Positions 1 through 7,891 of a stretch of DNA of 64,000 bases are shown here, piece after piece. The stretch's first letter is position 1. Every line of letters begins with the position of its first letter. Both the position numbers and the translations under genes were made by a program. Source of the DNA: Opitutaceae bacterium TAV5. GTDB lineage: Bacteria; Verrucomicrobiota; Verrucomicrobiia; Opitutales; Opitutaceae. The stretch covers positions 6,371,001 to 6,435,000 of the forward strand of contig CP007053.1 of the NCBI GenBank assembly GCA_000242935.3. The letters are read 5' to 3'. A model generated the notes under the pieces. That model was not told where the DNA came from. It made no database searches and saw only the letters and a list, made by a program, of their open reading frames with translations.

Positions 1-225
1 GGGCGCGATATCGAAGTGCTGCTGGTCGCCGTGCCCCGGAGCGATGGCGGGAGCGGTTTTACCGCCGACCAGATGGCAAGTATCAAGGTATTGAACACGG
101 ATGGAAGTGGCGCGGGCATTCATTCCGTGCGCGTCACGGGGCGGCGGCGGGTGCGCTTCGCGCCCGTGCGGGCACGTCCGGAGGCCGAGGCAGCGCCCGA
201 GCCTGAACTCGCGATGATCCGGTAA
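1..225 (+). CDS. C-terminal end of an unidentified protein (5' end outside window)
   Basis: The frame is open from the first base and ends at TAA 223-225, giving 74 visible residues. The visible part has a short hydrophobic strand (EVLLVAVP), a glycine-rich stretch and a Pro/Glu/Ala-rich tail. No catalytic motif is visible and I do not recognise the family. It lies 80 bp upstream of the symporter gene on the same strand and may share a transcript with it. The function cannot be stated from this fragment. Confidence 0.55.
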   Translation, partial: GRDIEVLLVAVPRSDGGSGFTADQMASIKVLNTDGSGAGIHSVRVTGRRRVRFAPVRARPEAEAAPEPELAMIR

Positions 226-305
226 TCCATCCCTCCGCATCCGGTGATTTTTTCCCGCAGGCAGCTCCCCGGCGGTGCTGCCCTGCGCCTTCATTTTTCC
301 GTCTT

Positions 306-2315
306 ATGCACATCCTCGACTGGCTCGTCATCCTCATCCCGTTGATCATCATCCTGACCATCGGCGTCGTCACGCATCGCTACATGAAAAGTGTCGCCCA
401 TTTTGTGTCCGGAGGACGCGTCGGAGGGCGCTATTTGCTGGCCGTAGCCAAGGGCGAGATGTCGGCAGGCGCCGTCGTGTTTGTGGCGTCGTGGGAGGTG
501 TTCGCGCAGTCCGGGTTCATTCCCACGTGGTGGGGATGGATCACGGGTCCGGTGGCCATCGTCGTGGCGATTTTCGGGTTCGTCATTTACCGGTTTCGAG
601 AGACGCGGGCCATGACGCTGGCGCAGTTTTTCGAGATGCGCTACAGTCGCAATTTCCGCCTGTTCGCCGGGGTGTTGGGATTCGTGGCCGGGGCGATCAA
701 CTTCGGCATCATCCCCGCGATCGGCGCGCGGTTCATGGTGTATTTTCTGCAACTGCCGCCGGAACTGACGGTCATTTCGTATTCAATTCCTACTTACATT
801 CCGTTGATGGGAGTGTTCCTCGCCGTCGCCCTCACGCTTACGATTTCCGGCGGATTGATCACGCTGATGGTGACGGACTGCATCGAGGGGATTTTCTCCC
901 AGTTGATGTATATCGTCATCATTGTGGGCGTGCTTTGCATGGTGGACTGGAGCGAGATGTCGGCCTTCATCGGCACGCGACCGCCGAATCATTCGATGGT
1001 CAATCCGTTCGATGCGTGGGCGGTGCAGGATTTCAATCTGTGGTTTGTCCTGATGGGTGTGTTTGTCGGCACCTACGGCACCATGGCCTGGCAAAATTCC
1101 AGCGCCTACAATGCGGCCGGAGCCACGCCGCACGAGGCGCGCATGGGTGGCCTGCTCGGGCGCTGGCGCGAGCAGGGGAAGAGTGCCGTGGTGGTGTTGC
1201 TGGCGCTGGCCGCGCTGACCTACCTGGGGCACCCCGATTTCGCCTCCGCGTCCGAAGACGCGCGCGAGTCGATTGCCGGCATCGGGCAGGCGCAGATCCA
1301 AAAGCAGATGACGATCCCGGTGGCGCTGTCCCACATGCTGCCGGTTGGCGTAAAGGGCGCGCTTTGCGCGGTGCTGTTGCTCGGCATTTTTGGCGGAGAC
1401 TCCACGCATCTTCATTCCTGGGGCGGCATCCTCGCGCAGGATGTGATCCTGCCCCGCCTCAAACGTCCGCCTTCGCCAACGGGACACATCCGCCTGCTTC
1501 GGGTGTGCATCATCGGCGTGGCGATATTCGCATTTTTGTTCGGTGTATTTTTCCGGCAGACGGAATACATCATCATGTGGTGGCAGGTAACGACCGCCGT
1601 CTATGTCGGTGGAGCGGGCGCGGCGATTATCGGCGGACTTTACTGGAAGCGTGGCACCTCGGCCGGCGCATGGTCGGCGATGGTGACGGGAGCGATTCTT
1701 TCGGGCGGGGGCATCCTCGTTTACAAATTGTTCGGCGACGCATTTCTTTCACGGGCCTTGCAGGCGCTGGGTGTTCCCGTCCCGGATTTTACGGTCAACG
1801 GCATGCAGATTTCGTTTTTCTCCACGCTGGTGGCGATCACGTTATACGTTGTGGTTTCGCTGTGCACCTGCCGTCGTCCTTACCCGCTGAACAGGATGCT
1901 GCATCGCGAGGAACTGCCACTCGATGCCGATGGCCGGCCGATCGTCGCGAAGCGCCCGTGGACGCTCGGGCGAATCCTGGGCATCGACAGTTCGTTCGGC
2001 ACCGGCGACAAGTGGATCACGGGGAGCCTGTTTGGCTGGGCGGCATTGTGGTTTGCGGTGTTGCTCGTCGGCACCGCCTGGAACCTTGTCGGACAATGGG
2101 GCTGGTTTTCATGGATCAAACCGTGGAGCCATGGCACGTGGCTGGGTTTCTGGCATGTGACGGCGATCGGCCTGCCCTGCCTGATCACGGTGGTGACCGG
2201 CATCTGGTTTACCTGGGGTGGCATCCGCGACATCCGGCGCCTTTTCCGTTCGCTTGCCGGTTACAAGATCGACGACACCGACAACGGCACCGTGGAGCAG
2301 CATAAACCCTGGTAA
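306..2315 (+). CDS. sodium:solute symporter (SSS family)
   Basis: A 669-residue integral membrane protein with about 13-14 hydrophobic segments, beginning with a TM helix right after the start (LDWLVILIPLIIILTIGVV). The order of segments, the early glycine-rich loop (SGGRVGGRYLLAVAKGEMSA) and the length fit the SSS/SLC5 fold, which imports sugars, amino acids or other solutes with Na+. The substrate cannot be read from sequence. Next to a KDG-kinase-like gene and a GH42 enzyme, a sugar or sugar-acid substrate is a reasonable inference. A longer reading frame on the same strand overlaps it, but it is arginine/histidine-rich and is a shadow. Confidence 0.88.
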   Translation: MHILDWLVILIPLIIILTIGVVTHRYMKSVAHFVSGGRVGGRYLLAVAKGEMSAGAVVFVASWEVFAQSGFIPTWWGWITGPVAIVVAIFGFVIYRFRETRAMTLAQFFEMRYSRNFRLFAGVLGFVAGAINFGIIPAIGARFMVYFLQLPPELTVISYSIPTYIPLMGVFLAVALTLTISGGLITLMVTDCIEGIFSQLMYIVIIVGVLCMVDWSEMSAFIGTRPPNHSMVNPFDAWAVQDFNLWFVLMGVFVGTYGTMAWQNSSAYNAAGATPHEARMGGLLGRWREQGKSAVVVLLALAALTYLGHPDFASASEDARESIAGIGQAQIQKQMTIPVALSHMLPVGVKGALCAVLLLGIFGGDSTHLHSWGGILAQDVILPRLKRPPSPTGHIRLLRVCIIGVAIFAFLFGVFFRQTEYIIMWWQVTTAVYVGGAGAAIIGGLYWKRGTSAGAWSAMVTGAILSGGGILVYKLFGDAFLSRALQALGVPVPDFTVNGMQISFFSTLVAITLYVVVSLCTCRRPYPLNRMLHREELPLDADGRPIVAKRPWTLGRILGIDSSFGTGDKWITGSLFGWAALWFAVLLVGTAWNLVGQWGWFSWIKPWSHGTWLGFWHVTAIGLPCLITVVTGIWFTWGGIRDIRRLFRSLAGYKIDDTDNGTVEQHKPW

Positions 2316-2566
2316 GCCGTCTTCTCGCAACCCGGAGGGGACTTTTTCATTTTTCCGCCACTTCGGCTGAAACTGTTTGCACCCCTCCGCCTTTTGACCC
2401 CGCCCCGCCGGCGCTCAGTGATGGACAGTCACTTCCATTCGCCAAAGTCGTTTCCATCCAGAAAAAGCTGTCCTTGTGCTGGTCCGGTCCATCATCTGAC
2501 TCGCCCTGCCAGCATCCAGCCAGCTACCAACTTCCGGTTCCCGATAACAAACTTCCGATCCTCACC

Positions 2567-3664
2567 ATGAGCCTCCCGATCAAACCAGCCTCCGAATGCC
2601 AGTTCGACCAAATCTCGCTTGGCGAAGTCATGCTCCGTCTTGACCCCGGCGAGACCCGCGTGCGCACCGCCCGCCACTTCACCGCCTGGGAAGGCGGCGG
2701 CGAATACAACACCTCGCGCGGCCTCCGCAAATGTTTCGGCTACAAAACCGCCGTCCTCACCGCTTTCGTGGACAACGAAGTCGGCCACCTCATCGAGGAC
2801 TTCATCCTGCAGGGCGGCGTCGCCACCGACTTCATCAAGTGGCGCGAGGACGACGGCATCGGCCGCACCGTCCGCAACGGCCTCAACTTCACCGAACGCG
2901 GCTTCGGCATCCGCGGCGCCGTCGGTGTGCCCGACCGCGGCAACACCGCCGCCTCCCAGCTCAAGCCCGGCGACTTCGACTTCGAGGACATCTTCGGCAA
3001 GCGCGGCGCCCGCTGGTTCCACACCGGCGGCATCTTCGCCGCTCTCTCCGAAAGCACCGCCGCCCTCACCATCGAGGCCGTCAAGGCCGCCAAGAAACAC
3101 GGCACCATCGTCAGCTACGATCTCAACTACCGCCCCTCGCTCTGGAAAACCATCGGCGGCCTCAAGAAGGCGCAGGAAGTCAACCGCGAGATCGCCAAGT
3201 ACGTGGACGTGATGATCGGCAACGAGGAAGACTTCACCGCCTCGCTCGGCTTCGAGGTCAAGGGGGTTGACCACAACATCAGCGCCATCGAGATCGACGC
3301 CTTCAAGGCCATGATCGAGACCGCCGTGAAGGAATTCCCCAACTTCAAGGTTGCCGCCACCACGCTCCGCCGCGTCATCACCGCGACGAAGAACGACTGG
3401 AGCGCGATCTGCTGGCACGACGGCAAATTCCACGAAAGCCGCAAGTATCCCGAGCTCGAAATCCTCGACCGCGTCGGCGGCGGCGACAGCTTCGCCTCGG
3501 GCCTCCAGTTCGGTTTCCTGAGCAAAAACGACGCGCAACTCGCCGTCGATTACGGAGCCGCCCACGGGGCCTTCGCCAGCACCACGCCCGGTGACACCTC
3601 GATGGCCACGCAAAAGGAAGTCGAAAAACTCATGAAAGGCGGCGGCGCCCGCGTCGTGCGCTGA
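2567..3664 (+). CDS. kdgK: PfkB-family sugar kinase, probably 2-keto-3-deoxygluconate kinase
   Basis: A 365-residue ribokinase-fold kinase. The C-terminal PfkB signature GGGDSFASG (about residues 305-313) carries the catalytic Asp and anion hole. YDLNYRPSLW in the middle resembles the KDG-kinase substrate loop. KdgK phosphorylates 2-keto-3-deoxygluconate in uronate/pectin breakdown; the exact substrate here is inferred. The frame is open upstream to 2474, but I chose the ATG at 2567: family similarity begins soon after it, and the upstream codons translate a G-poor leader with no plausible N-terminus. That leader has no Shine-Dalgarno motif. The C-terminus SMATQKEVEKLMKGGGARVVR is typical of bacterial copies. 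Confidence 0.85.
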   Translation: MSLPIKPASECQFDQISLGEVMLRLDPGETRVRTARHFTAWEGGGEYNTSRGLRKCFGYKTAVLTAFVDNEVGHLIEDFILQGGVATDFIKWREDDGIGRTVRNGLNFTERGFGIRGAVGVPDRGNTAASQLKPGDFDFEDIFGKRGARWFHTGGIFAALSESTAALTIEAVKAAKKHGTIVSYDLNYRPSLWKTIGGLKKAQEVNREIAKYVDVMIGNEEDFTASLGFEVKGVDHNISAIEIDAFKAMIETAVKEFPNFKVAATTLRRVITATKNDWSAICWHDGKFHESRKYPELEILDRVGGGDSFASGLQFGFLSKNDAQLAVDYGAAHGAFASTTPGDTSMATQKEVEKLMKGGGARVVR

Positions 3665-3683
3665 CGGATACAACGGAGAGCAA

Positions 3684-3710
3684 GGTGGCGCGGGCGTCCC
3701 GCCCCGCCCC
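3684..3710. repeat. short palindromic repeat, GTGGC-GCGGGC class
   Basis: A G/C palindrome (core GCGCGGGCGTCCCGCC) just after the kinase stop codon. It belongs to the same family as the copies at 5.6, 22.0, 27.0 and 28.4 kb. It could fold in the mRNA 3' end and protect it, as REP elements do; that role is inference. Confidence 0.6.
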
Positions 3711-3758
3711 CTGACCGTGACCGCCGGGGCTTCGTTCGCGAAACCTCGGCCGATCCGC

Positions 3759-4070
3759 TTACGTTTCCCCTGTGCGCAGTCTGGCGAGAATCTCGCCTTG
3801 CAGCAGCTCATAGATCACACTGCGGCGCTCGGCAAAAACGCACTCGATGATCTTCCCGGACCGATACCAGAACACGACTCGATAACCACCCTGACGCAAA
3901 CGGTAAAAGCCATCCAATGGTTCACTCAAGGCATGGATATTTCCTCGCCCGTCAGCCAGTCCCTTGATCGCCCGCTTCAGTTTGCGAGCATCCTCCAGAC
4001 CAAGTGTCTGCATAAAGGCATACACTTGTGCGCGAGCTCTTACGGTATAAGCCGGATGCTTTCCGCTCAT
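3759..4070 (-). CDS. RelE/ParE-family toxin
   Basis: A 103-residue protein of the size and pattern of RelE/ParE toxins: N-terminal helices (AQVYAFMQTLGLEDARKLKRAIKGL), then PLDGFYRLRQGGYRVVFWYRSGKIIECVFAERRSVIYELL with the typical beta-sheet and the Arg/Tyr-rich core. RelE members cut ribosome-bound mRNA and ParE members poison gyrase; which applies here cannot be decided. The start overlaps the antitoxin stop by 4 bp, so the two are translationally coupled. The pair sits in reverse orientation between the kinase and the GH42 gene. Confidence 0.82.
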   Translation of the reverse strand: MSGKHPAYTVRARAQVYAFMQTLGLEDARKLKRAIKGLADGRGNIHALSEPLDGFYRLRQGGYRVVFWYRSGKIIECVFAERRSVIYELLQGEILARLRTGET

Positions 4071-4315
4071 CCCGGCAACTGGTCGAGGCTATAAGTGCGC
4101 CCGCGTCCGGCGCGCGCATCCTCGATGGCGGCCCGCGCCGCAGGATTGGAAAGCAGTTCCATCGTCTCGGCTATGGCGGCAAGTCGCTGAGCGCCCAGAA
4201 CAAAAGCAACGGGCTTGGCATGACGCGTGATCGTAACCACCTCGCCCTCTTCCGCCTCACGAACGAGACCCGGTAAATGCGTCTGAGCCTCTTTGACTGC
4301 GTAGGTATTTGCCAT
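4067..4315 (-). CDS. Phd/YefM-family antitoxin
   Basis: An 82-residue protein starting MANTYAVKEAQTHLPGLVREAEEGEVVTITRHAKPVAFVLG (quoted in overlapping parts: AVKEAQTHLPGLVREAEEG and VVTITRHAKPVAFVL). This is the DNA-binding N-terminus of Phd/YefM antitoxins. The C-terminal tail (RGRTYSLDQLPG) would wrap the toxin. A longer frame exists upstream, but the ATG at 4315 gives the canonical N-terminus. In this family the antitoxin represses its own promoter, which would lie just beyond 4315, in the gap before the GH42 stop. Confidence 0.85.
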   Translation of the reverse strand: MANTYAVKEAQTHLPGLVREAEEGEVVTITRHAKPVAFVLGAQRLAAIAETMELLSNPAARAAIEDARAGRGRTYSLDQLPG

Positions 4316-4374
4316 GTGGAAAATATGTAGTTTCTTCGGGAACGAAGTCAAGTGACGGAGCAACGCCGTCCCGC

Positions 4375-6738
4375 TCATGCGTCGCAGAGAATGGCGATGC
4401 CCCATTCGCCCAACGAAACTTCAAGCTGTTGCTCCTCATCGTTCGCCTCGCCGGGTTGAAGCGTCAGGTCGGCGCCGGAAATCAGTTCGGTGACGCGTCC
4501 GCTTGCGAAAAATCCCTTCTGCACGGCCAGTCGTGCAGAGGCCACGCCCGGAGGCGCGAACACGCATGCCAGGCGACGCGATCCCGCGTATCCCGTTTTC
4601 ACAAACCAGCGACCCTCCACCTCCGCGGTGCTTTCGGGCGTAGCATCCAGCGATCGTACCGGAGAGGGAATCGAACCGATGCACCGAGCGACCAGCGCTT
4701 CGAAATCCGCGGTTGCGGAGTCTGAGCAGGCATCACCCGGGAATGTACCGATATGGATGATACATCCGTCGTTGTCGCCCGCGGGCATTGCTCCGGCGAG
4801 AACGCCGTCGGGATGCGTTGCCCAGCGCTCGCCGGTATCGGGAAAATCACGCCAGGGCGTCAGCCATTGGCGCGCGGGCAGGGTCAGTCGTTTTTTGACC
4901 CCGGGCAAATTGCACAAAAGCACGCCGTTCTCCGGCAAATCGCGACGCCCCGCCTCGCCGCCCGGCAGCAAACCCAGCCGCGTGAAAAACCGGTCCCCCG
5001 GCTCCCGGTAAATACCCTCCGGCGTGAATGCGCCGCACTCCGATTCGCACACCAGCGTACCGCCGCGCCGGACAAACGCGGCGAGGGCGTTTTCCAGCTT
5101 CTCACTCGCCACGATCACTCGCGGCAGAAACAGTACGCGCAGCCGGTTCGCACCCTCGGCATCCGGCTCCGTCAGGGCATCGAGGTGCTCCTCCTCGATG
5201 ACCGTGTAGGGAATCGAACGATTCACGAGCGCCCGGCAATAACCCTCCAGCGCCTTGCGGGGCGTGGTCGCGCTTCCCTCCAGCGACCAGTGCAGATAAT
5301 AGCTCGACGGGCTGAACAACACGCCGACCTCCGGCGTATCGGGCTCCCAGGCTGCGAGCAATTCCCGGTGACGCGCCAGGATACCGGCCGTGTGTTTCAT
5401 CGCCGCGATGCGTGCCTCCGCGTGGCCGTCATTCCCGATCAGCCCGAACCCCGCCGACTCGCGCCCGAACACCTCGTCGCGCCAGCACCAGAACAGCAGC
5501 TTGTCCGCTCCGCTCGCAAACCCGCGCCACACCCACCGCTGCTGCGAAGCCGCATCCACCACCGCCGTCGGCTGAAACCCGAGCGACCCGCGTCCCCCCT
5601 GCACCTCGCTGAGCCAGAATTTTTTTGCGCGTGGCGCGGGCGTCCCGCCCGCAACGTGGCACGGGCTTCCAGCCCGTGATGTCTCCCATGGAGTGGCAAA
5701 GGCATCCATGCCTGTGCTCCCGATGGCATTTGCGGCACAGAGCGCCGTCCACGGGCTGGAAGCCCGTGCCACTTCACCTGCGGGCGAGACGCCCGCGCCC
5801 CGTCCCGCACCCGCCGCGGCCGAACGCGCAAACTCCACCCGCACGGAAAACGTCGTGTCATCCATCCCGAACAGCCGCGGAAAACTCGAACATCCGACCC
5901 CGTCCAGTTCGTCCGCGAAAAACCAGTCGTTGCCGCGATCCAGCGCATATGCAAACGGAGCCGTGGCGCTGCCCGAGGTGAGCGGCGACGGATCGCCCGC
6001 ATGCACCGTCACCGCGCGCTGCGGATCGAGTCCCTTGATCAGATCGTAGCGACGCTTGCCGTGCCGGTTGGCTTTCCAGGTTACAAATCGCTGCCACGCC
6101 ATCATCTCGGTAAATGGGCGCCAGGGCAGTTTCCCCGGCATGACCTCGCCCCAGTTTCCGTAACGCCGCTGCCACGCCCGGTTCAACCCGTCGAGCCCGC
6201 CATAACGCGTATCCAGCCATGCGCGGAACTCCCGCAGGCAATGCGGACAAAAGCACACCAGCGCATCCGACTGTTCGTGCCAGCGCAGTTCGTTCCACGC
6301 ATCCCACCCCGCCAGGTGTGACGCCCCCCGGTAGCGCAGCACCACCTCGCGCAGAAACCCCGCCATGCGTTCCCACACGGCAGGATTCTCCGTGCACCCG
6401 CCCGGCGTGAGGCCGAAGTTGGACTCCTCGCGCAGCGACGACACCACGCGGTGTCCGTGGTTGTCGATCATCTCGCTGCCGGGAACGACGTCGTGTATCC
6501 AGTGGGGCTGGAGTTCCGCGATCGTGCTCAGGATCACCTCCAGCCCCGCCTCCCCCGCCAGTTCCATCAACCGGTCGTAGTCCTCGAATCGATACACCCC
6601 CGGCCTGCTTTCGACCCATGCCCACGTAACCCAAAGCTGGAGAGTGTCCAACCCCGAGTCGCGAATGCACTTCAGGTCATCGGCCCAGAATTTTTGGACG
6701 GGAAACGGAGGACGGTAATATTGGACGCCGAGGTTCAT
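4375..6738 (-). CDS. GH42-like beta-galactosidase carrying an in-frame palindromic-repeat insertion
   Basis: A 787-residue GH42-type enzyme with a TIM-barrel start (MNLGVQYYRPPFPVQKFWADD), the acid/base Asn-Glu pair in GWDAWNELRW (about residue 150), and a metal-site-like CFCPHCLREF cluster. The probable nucleophile Glu is in FWLSEVQGG (about residue 375). A glutamine amidotransferase-like trimerisation domain and a C-terminal beta domain follow. GH42 enzymes release galactose from beta-galactosides or oligosaccharides. Residues about 313-369 are encoded by stacked short palindromic repeats (5631-5800) and read as an Ala/Gly/Ser/Pro-rich peptide, just before the nucleophile strand. No signal peptide is visible, so it is probably cytoplasmic. 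Confidence 0.85.
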   Translation of the reverse strand: MNLGVQYYRPPFPVQKFWADDLKCIRDSGLDTLQLWVTWAWVESRPGVYRFEDYDRLMELAGEAGLEVILSTIAELQPHWIHDVVPGSEMIDNHGHRVVSSLREESNFGLTPGGCTENPAVWERMAGFLREVVLRYRGASHLAGWDAWNELRWHEQSDALVCFCPHCLREFRAWLDTRYGGLDGLNRAWQRRYGNWGEVMPGKLPWRPFTEMMAWQRFVTWKANRHGKRRYDLIKGLDPQRAVTVHAGDPSPLTSGSATAPFAYALDRGNDWFFADELDGVGCSSFPRLFGMDDTTFSVRVEFARSAAAGAGRGAGVSPAGEVARASSPWTALCAANAIGSTGMDAFATPWETSRAGSPCHVAGGTPAPRAKKFWLSEVQGGRGSLGFQPTAVVDAASQQRWVWRGFASGADKLLFWCWRDEVFGRESAGFGLIGNDGHAEARIAAMKHTAGILARHRELLAAWEPDTPEVGVLFSPSSYYLHWSLEGSATTPRKALEGYCRALVNRSIPYTVIEEEHLDALTEPDAEGANRLRVLFLPRVIVASEKLENALAAFVRRGGTLVCESECGAFTPEGIYREPGDRFFTRLGLLPGGEAGRRDLPENGVLLCNLPGVKKRLTLPARQWLTPWRDFPDTGERWATHPDGVLAGAMPAGDNDGCIIHIGTFPGDACSDSATADFEALVARCIGSIPSPVRSLDATPESTAEVEGRWFVKTGYAGSRRLACVFAPPGVASARLAVQKGFFASGRVTELISGADLTLQPGEANDEEQQLEVSLGEWGIAILCDA
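5631..5800. repeat. cluster of five short palindromic repeats inside the GH42 gene
   Basis: Units at about 5631-5653 (GTGGCGCGGGCGTCCCGCC), 5655-5678 (GTGGCACGGGCTTCCAGCCC), 5692-5715, 5750-5773 (inverted copy of the second) and 5775-5800 (inverted copy of the first). The cluster is itself arranged as an inverted repeat. It keeps the GH42 reading frame open and contributes about 57 residues. Confidence 0.8.
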
Positions 6739-6936
6739 GATGATGGAAAAAAATTTAATTTAGTTGATTGACTGTTGTTTCTGTTTGTTTCGCTGAAACT
6801 TTCGTAAATGCGAATAATCGGGCTGTTAAAAAACCTGTTGACAACCCTTCCTGGAACTTTTGCCTTCGTCAACGAAACTTAACGAAACAAATTCTGTTAA
6901 GTAAAACCCAACCCGGAATCCGCATCCTGCCCACCC
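6739..6936. promoter_or_regulatory. divergent promoter region with operator-like repeats
   Basis: An AT-richer 198-bp gap between the divergent GH42 and PEP-CTERM genes. It holds TTTCGCTGAAACTTTCG (6788-6804) and the direct repeat AACGAAACTTAACGAAAC (6871-6888), variants of one GAAACTT/TTTCG word. They could be binding sites for a regulator shared by both genes. A TTGACA hexamer is at 6838-6843, but no strong -10 partner is visible at 17 bp. Which protein binds is unknown. Confidence 0.45.
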
Positions 6937-7758
6937 ATGAAAACCAACCCCCGCTTCGCCGCCTCCACATTTGCCGCTTGGTGCGGCTTGGCCGCGCTCC
7001 TTGTTGCCAGTGCCGGCAACGCGCTCGCTCAAAAAATCGAAACCATCGCCCTGTATGATTTCAGCGATGCCACCAATCTGTTCAAGGACTCCTCCGGTGG
7101 AACGGATTTGAGTCTGACCAAACCCGCCTCAGGCGTGAGCCAGTCAACGGACCACAGCAGCGCGGCCCCTACCGAATACAGTGCCAGTTTCAGTGGCACT
7201 CAAACCGCAGCCTACAAGGCGATTGATTTTTCCAGCTACACGGCACTCACCTTCGATTGGTATATGAAAGCAACAACGCCGACTGCCGATAGCGTGCTGT
7301 TTCAATCGAATGCAAACACCGGCACCACAGGTTTTTTCAGGGTGGCACTTCTGGCCAGCGCCCAGGAGGACACCGCAACCCTCAAAGTCTCGCACAAACT
7401 GACAGGGAACAACTGGTCCACTACAGAATGGACACTGACGTCCCTGTCATCATGGAATAACTACACATTGACCATCGATAACTCGATTGTGGGGTCCTCG
7501 GGTCATGTCCGCCTCCTCGTCAATGGTGTCGAACAAACAACGACAGCGAGCACCTGGCAGGGCGATGTCGCCGGGGTATTTTGCAGCAGCACCAATTTTT
7601 ACATGGGCACAGCGAACAGCAGCGCATCCCCGTTTACCGGTTATCTCCAGTACGTCGAAATCTACTCCGGCACACCCGTTCCCGAACCCGCCACCGCCGC
7701 CTTGCTGATCGGACTGGCCGGGGTTGCCATCGCGTTCGCTGTCCGGTGCCGTCGTTGA
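6937..7758 (+). CDS. PEP-CTERM sorted surface protein, LamG-like
   Basis: A 273-residue exported protein. An N-terminal signal peptide (AAWCGLAALLVASAGNALAQ) precedes a beta-rich body that looks like a concanavalin/LamG-type sandwich. The tail VPEPATAALLIGLAGVAIAF plus an Arg-rich end is a canonical PEP-CTERM sorting signal: VPEP motif, TM helix, basic residues. PEP-CTERM proteins are processed by exosortase and linked to extracellular polysaccharide; no exosortase gene is in this window. Ligand unknown. Divergent from the GH42 gene. Confidence 0.82.
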   Translation: MKTNPRFAASTFAAWCGLAALLVASAGNALAQKIETIALYDFSDATNLFKDSSGGTDLSLTKPASGVSQSTDHSSAAPTEYSASFSGTQTAAYKAIDFSSYTALTFDWYMKATTPTADSVLFQSNANTGTTGFFRVALLASAQEDTATLKVSHKLTGNNWSTTEWTLTSLSSWNNYTLTIDNSIVGSSGHVRLLVNGVEQTTTASTWQGDVAGVFCSSTNFYMGTANSSASPFTGYLQYVEIYSGTPVPEPATAALLIGLAGVAIAFAVRCRR

Positions 7759-7891
7759 TGCGGGGCGTTGTCCTCAACGCCCGCTCCTGGCACACAGTTT
7801 CCCCTCCTCATTACCCATATTGTTGCCCTTCCCTCTTTTCACCCCTGCTGTCCCCCCCCCGCCTTCTCAGCCGACACTTCCGTTCACTTTC

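Noticed and set aside
275-2305. 676-residue frame overlapping the symporter
   Set aside because: Arg/His-rich composition of an out-of-frame GC-rich shadow; the alternative frame gives a clean membrane transporter.
2492-3811. Long minus-strand frame opposite the kinase
   Set aside because: Low-complexity Ala/Gly/Glu/Asp/Val translation typical of antisense GC-rich shadows.
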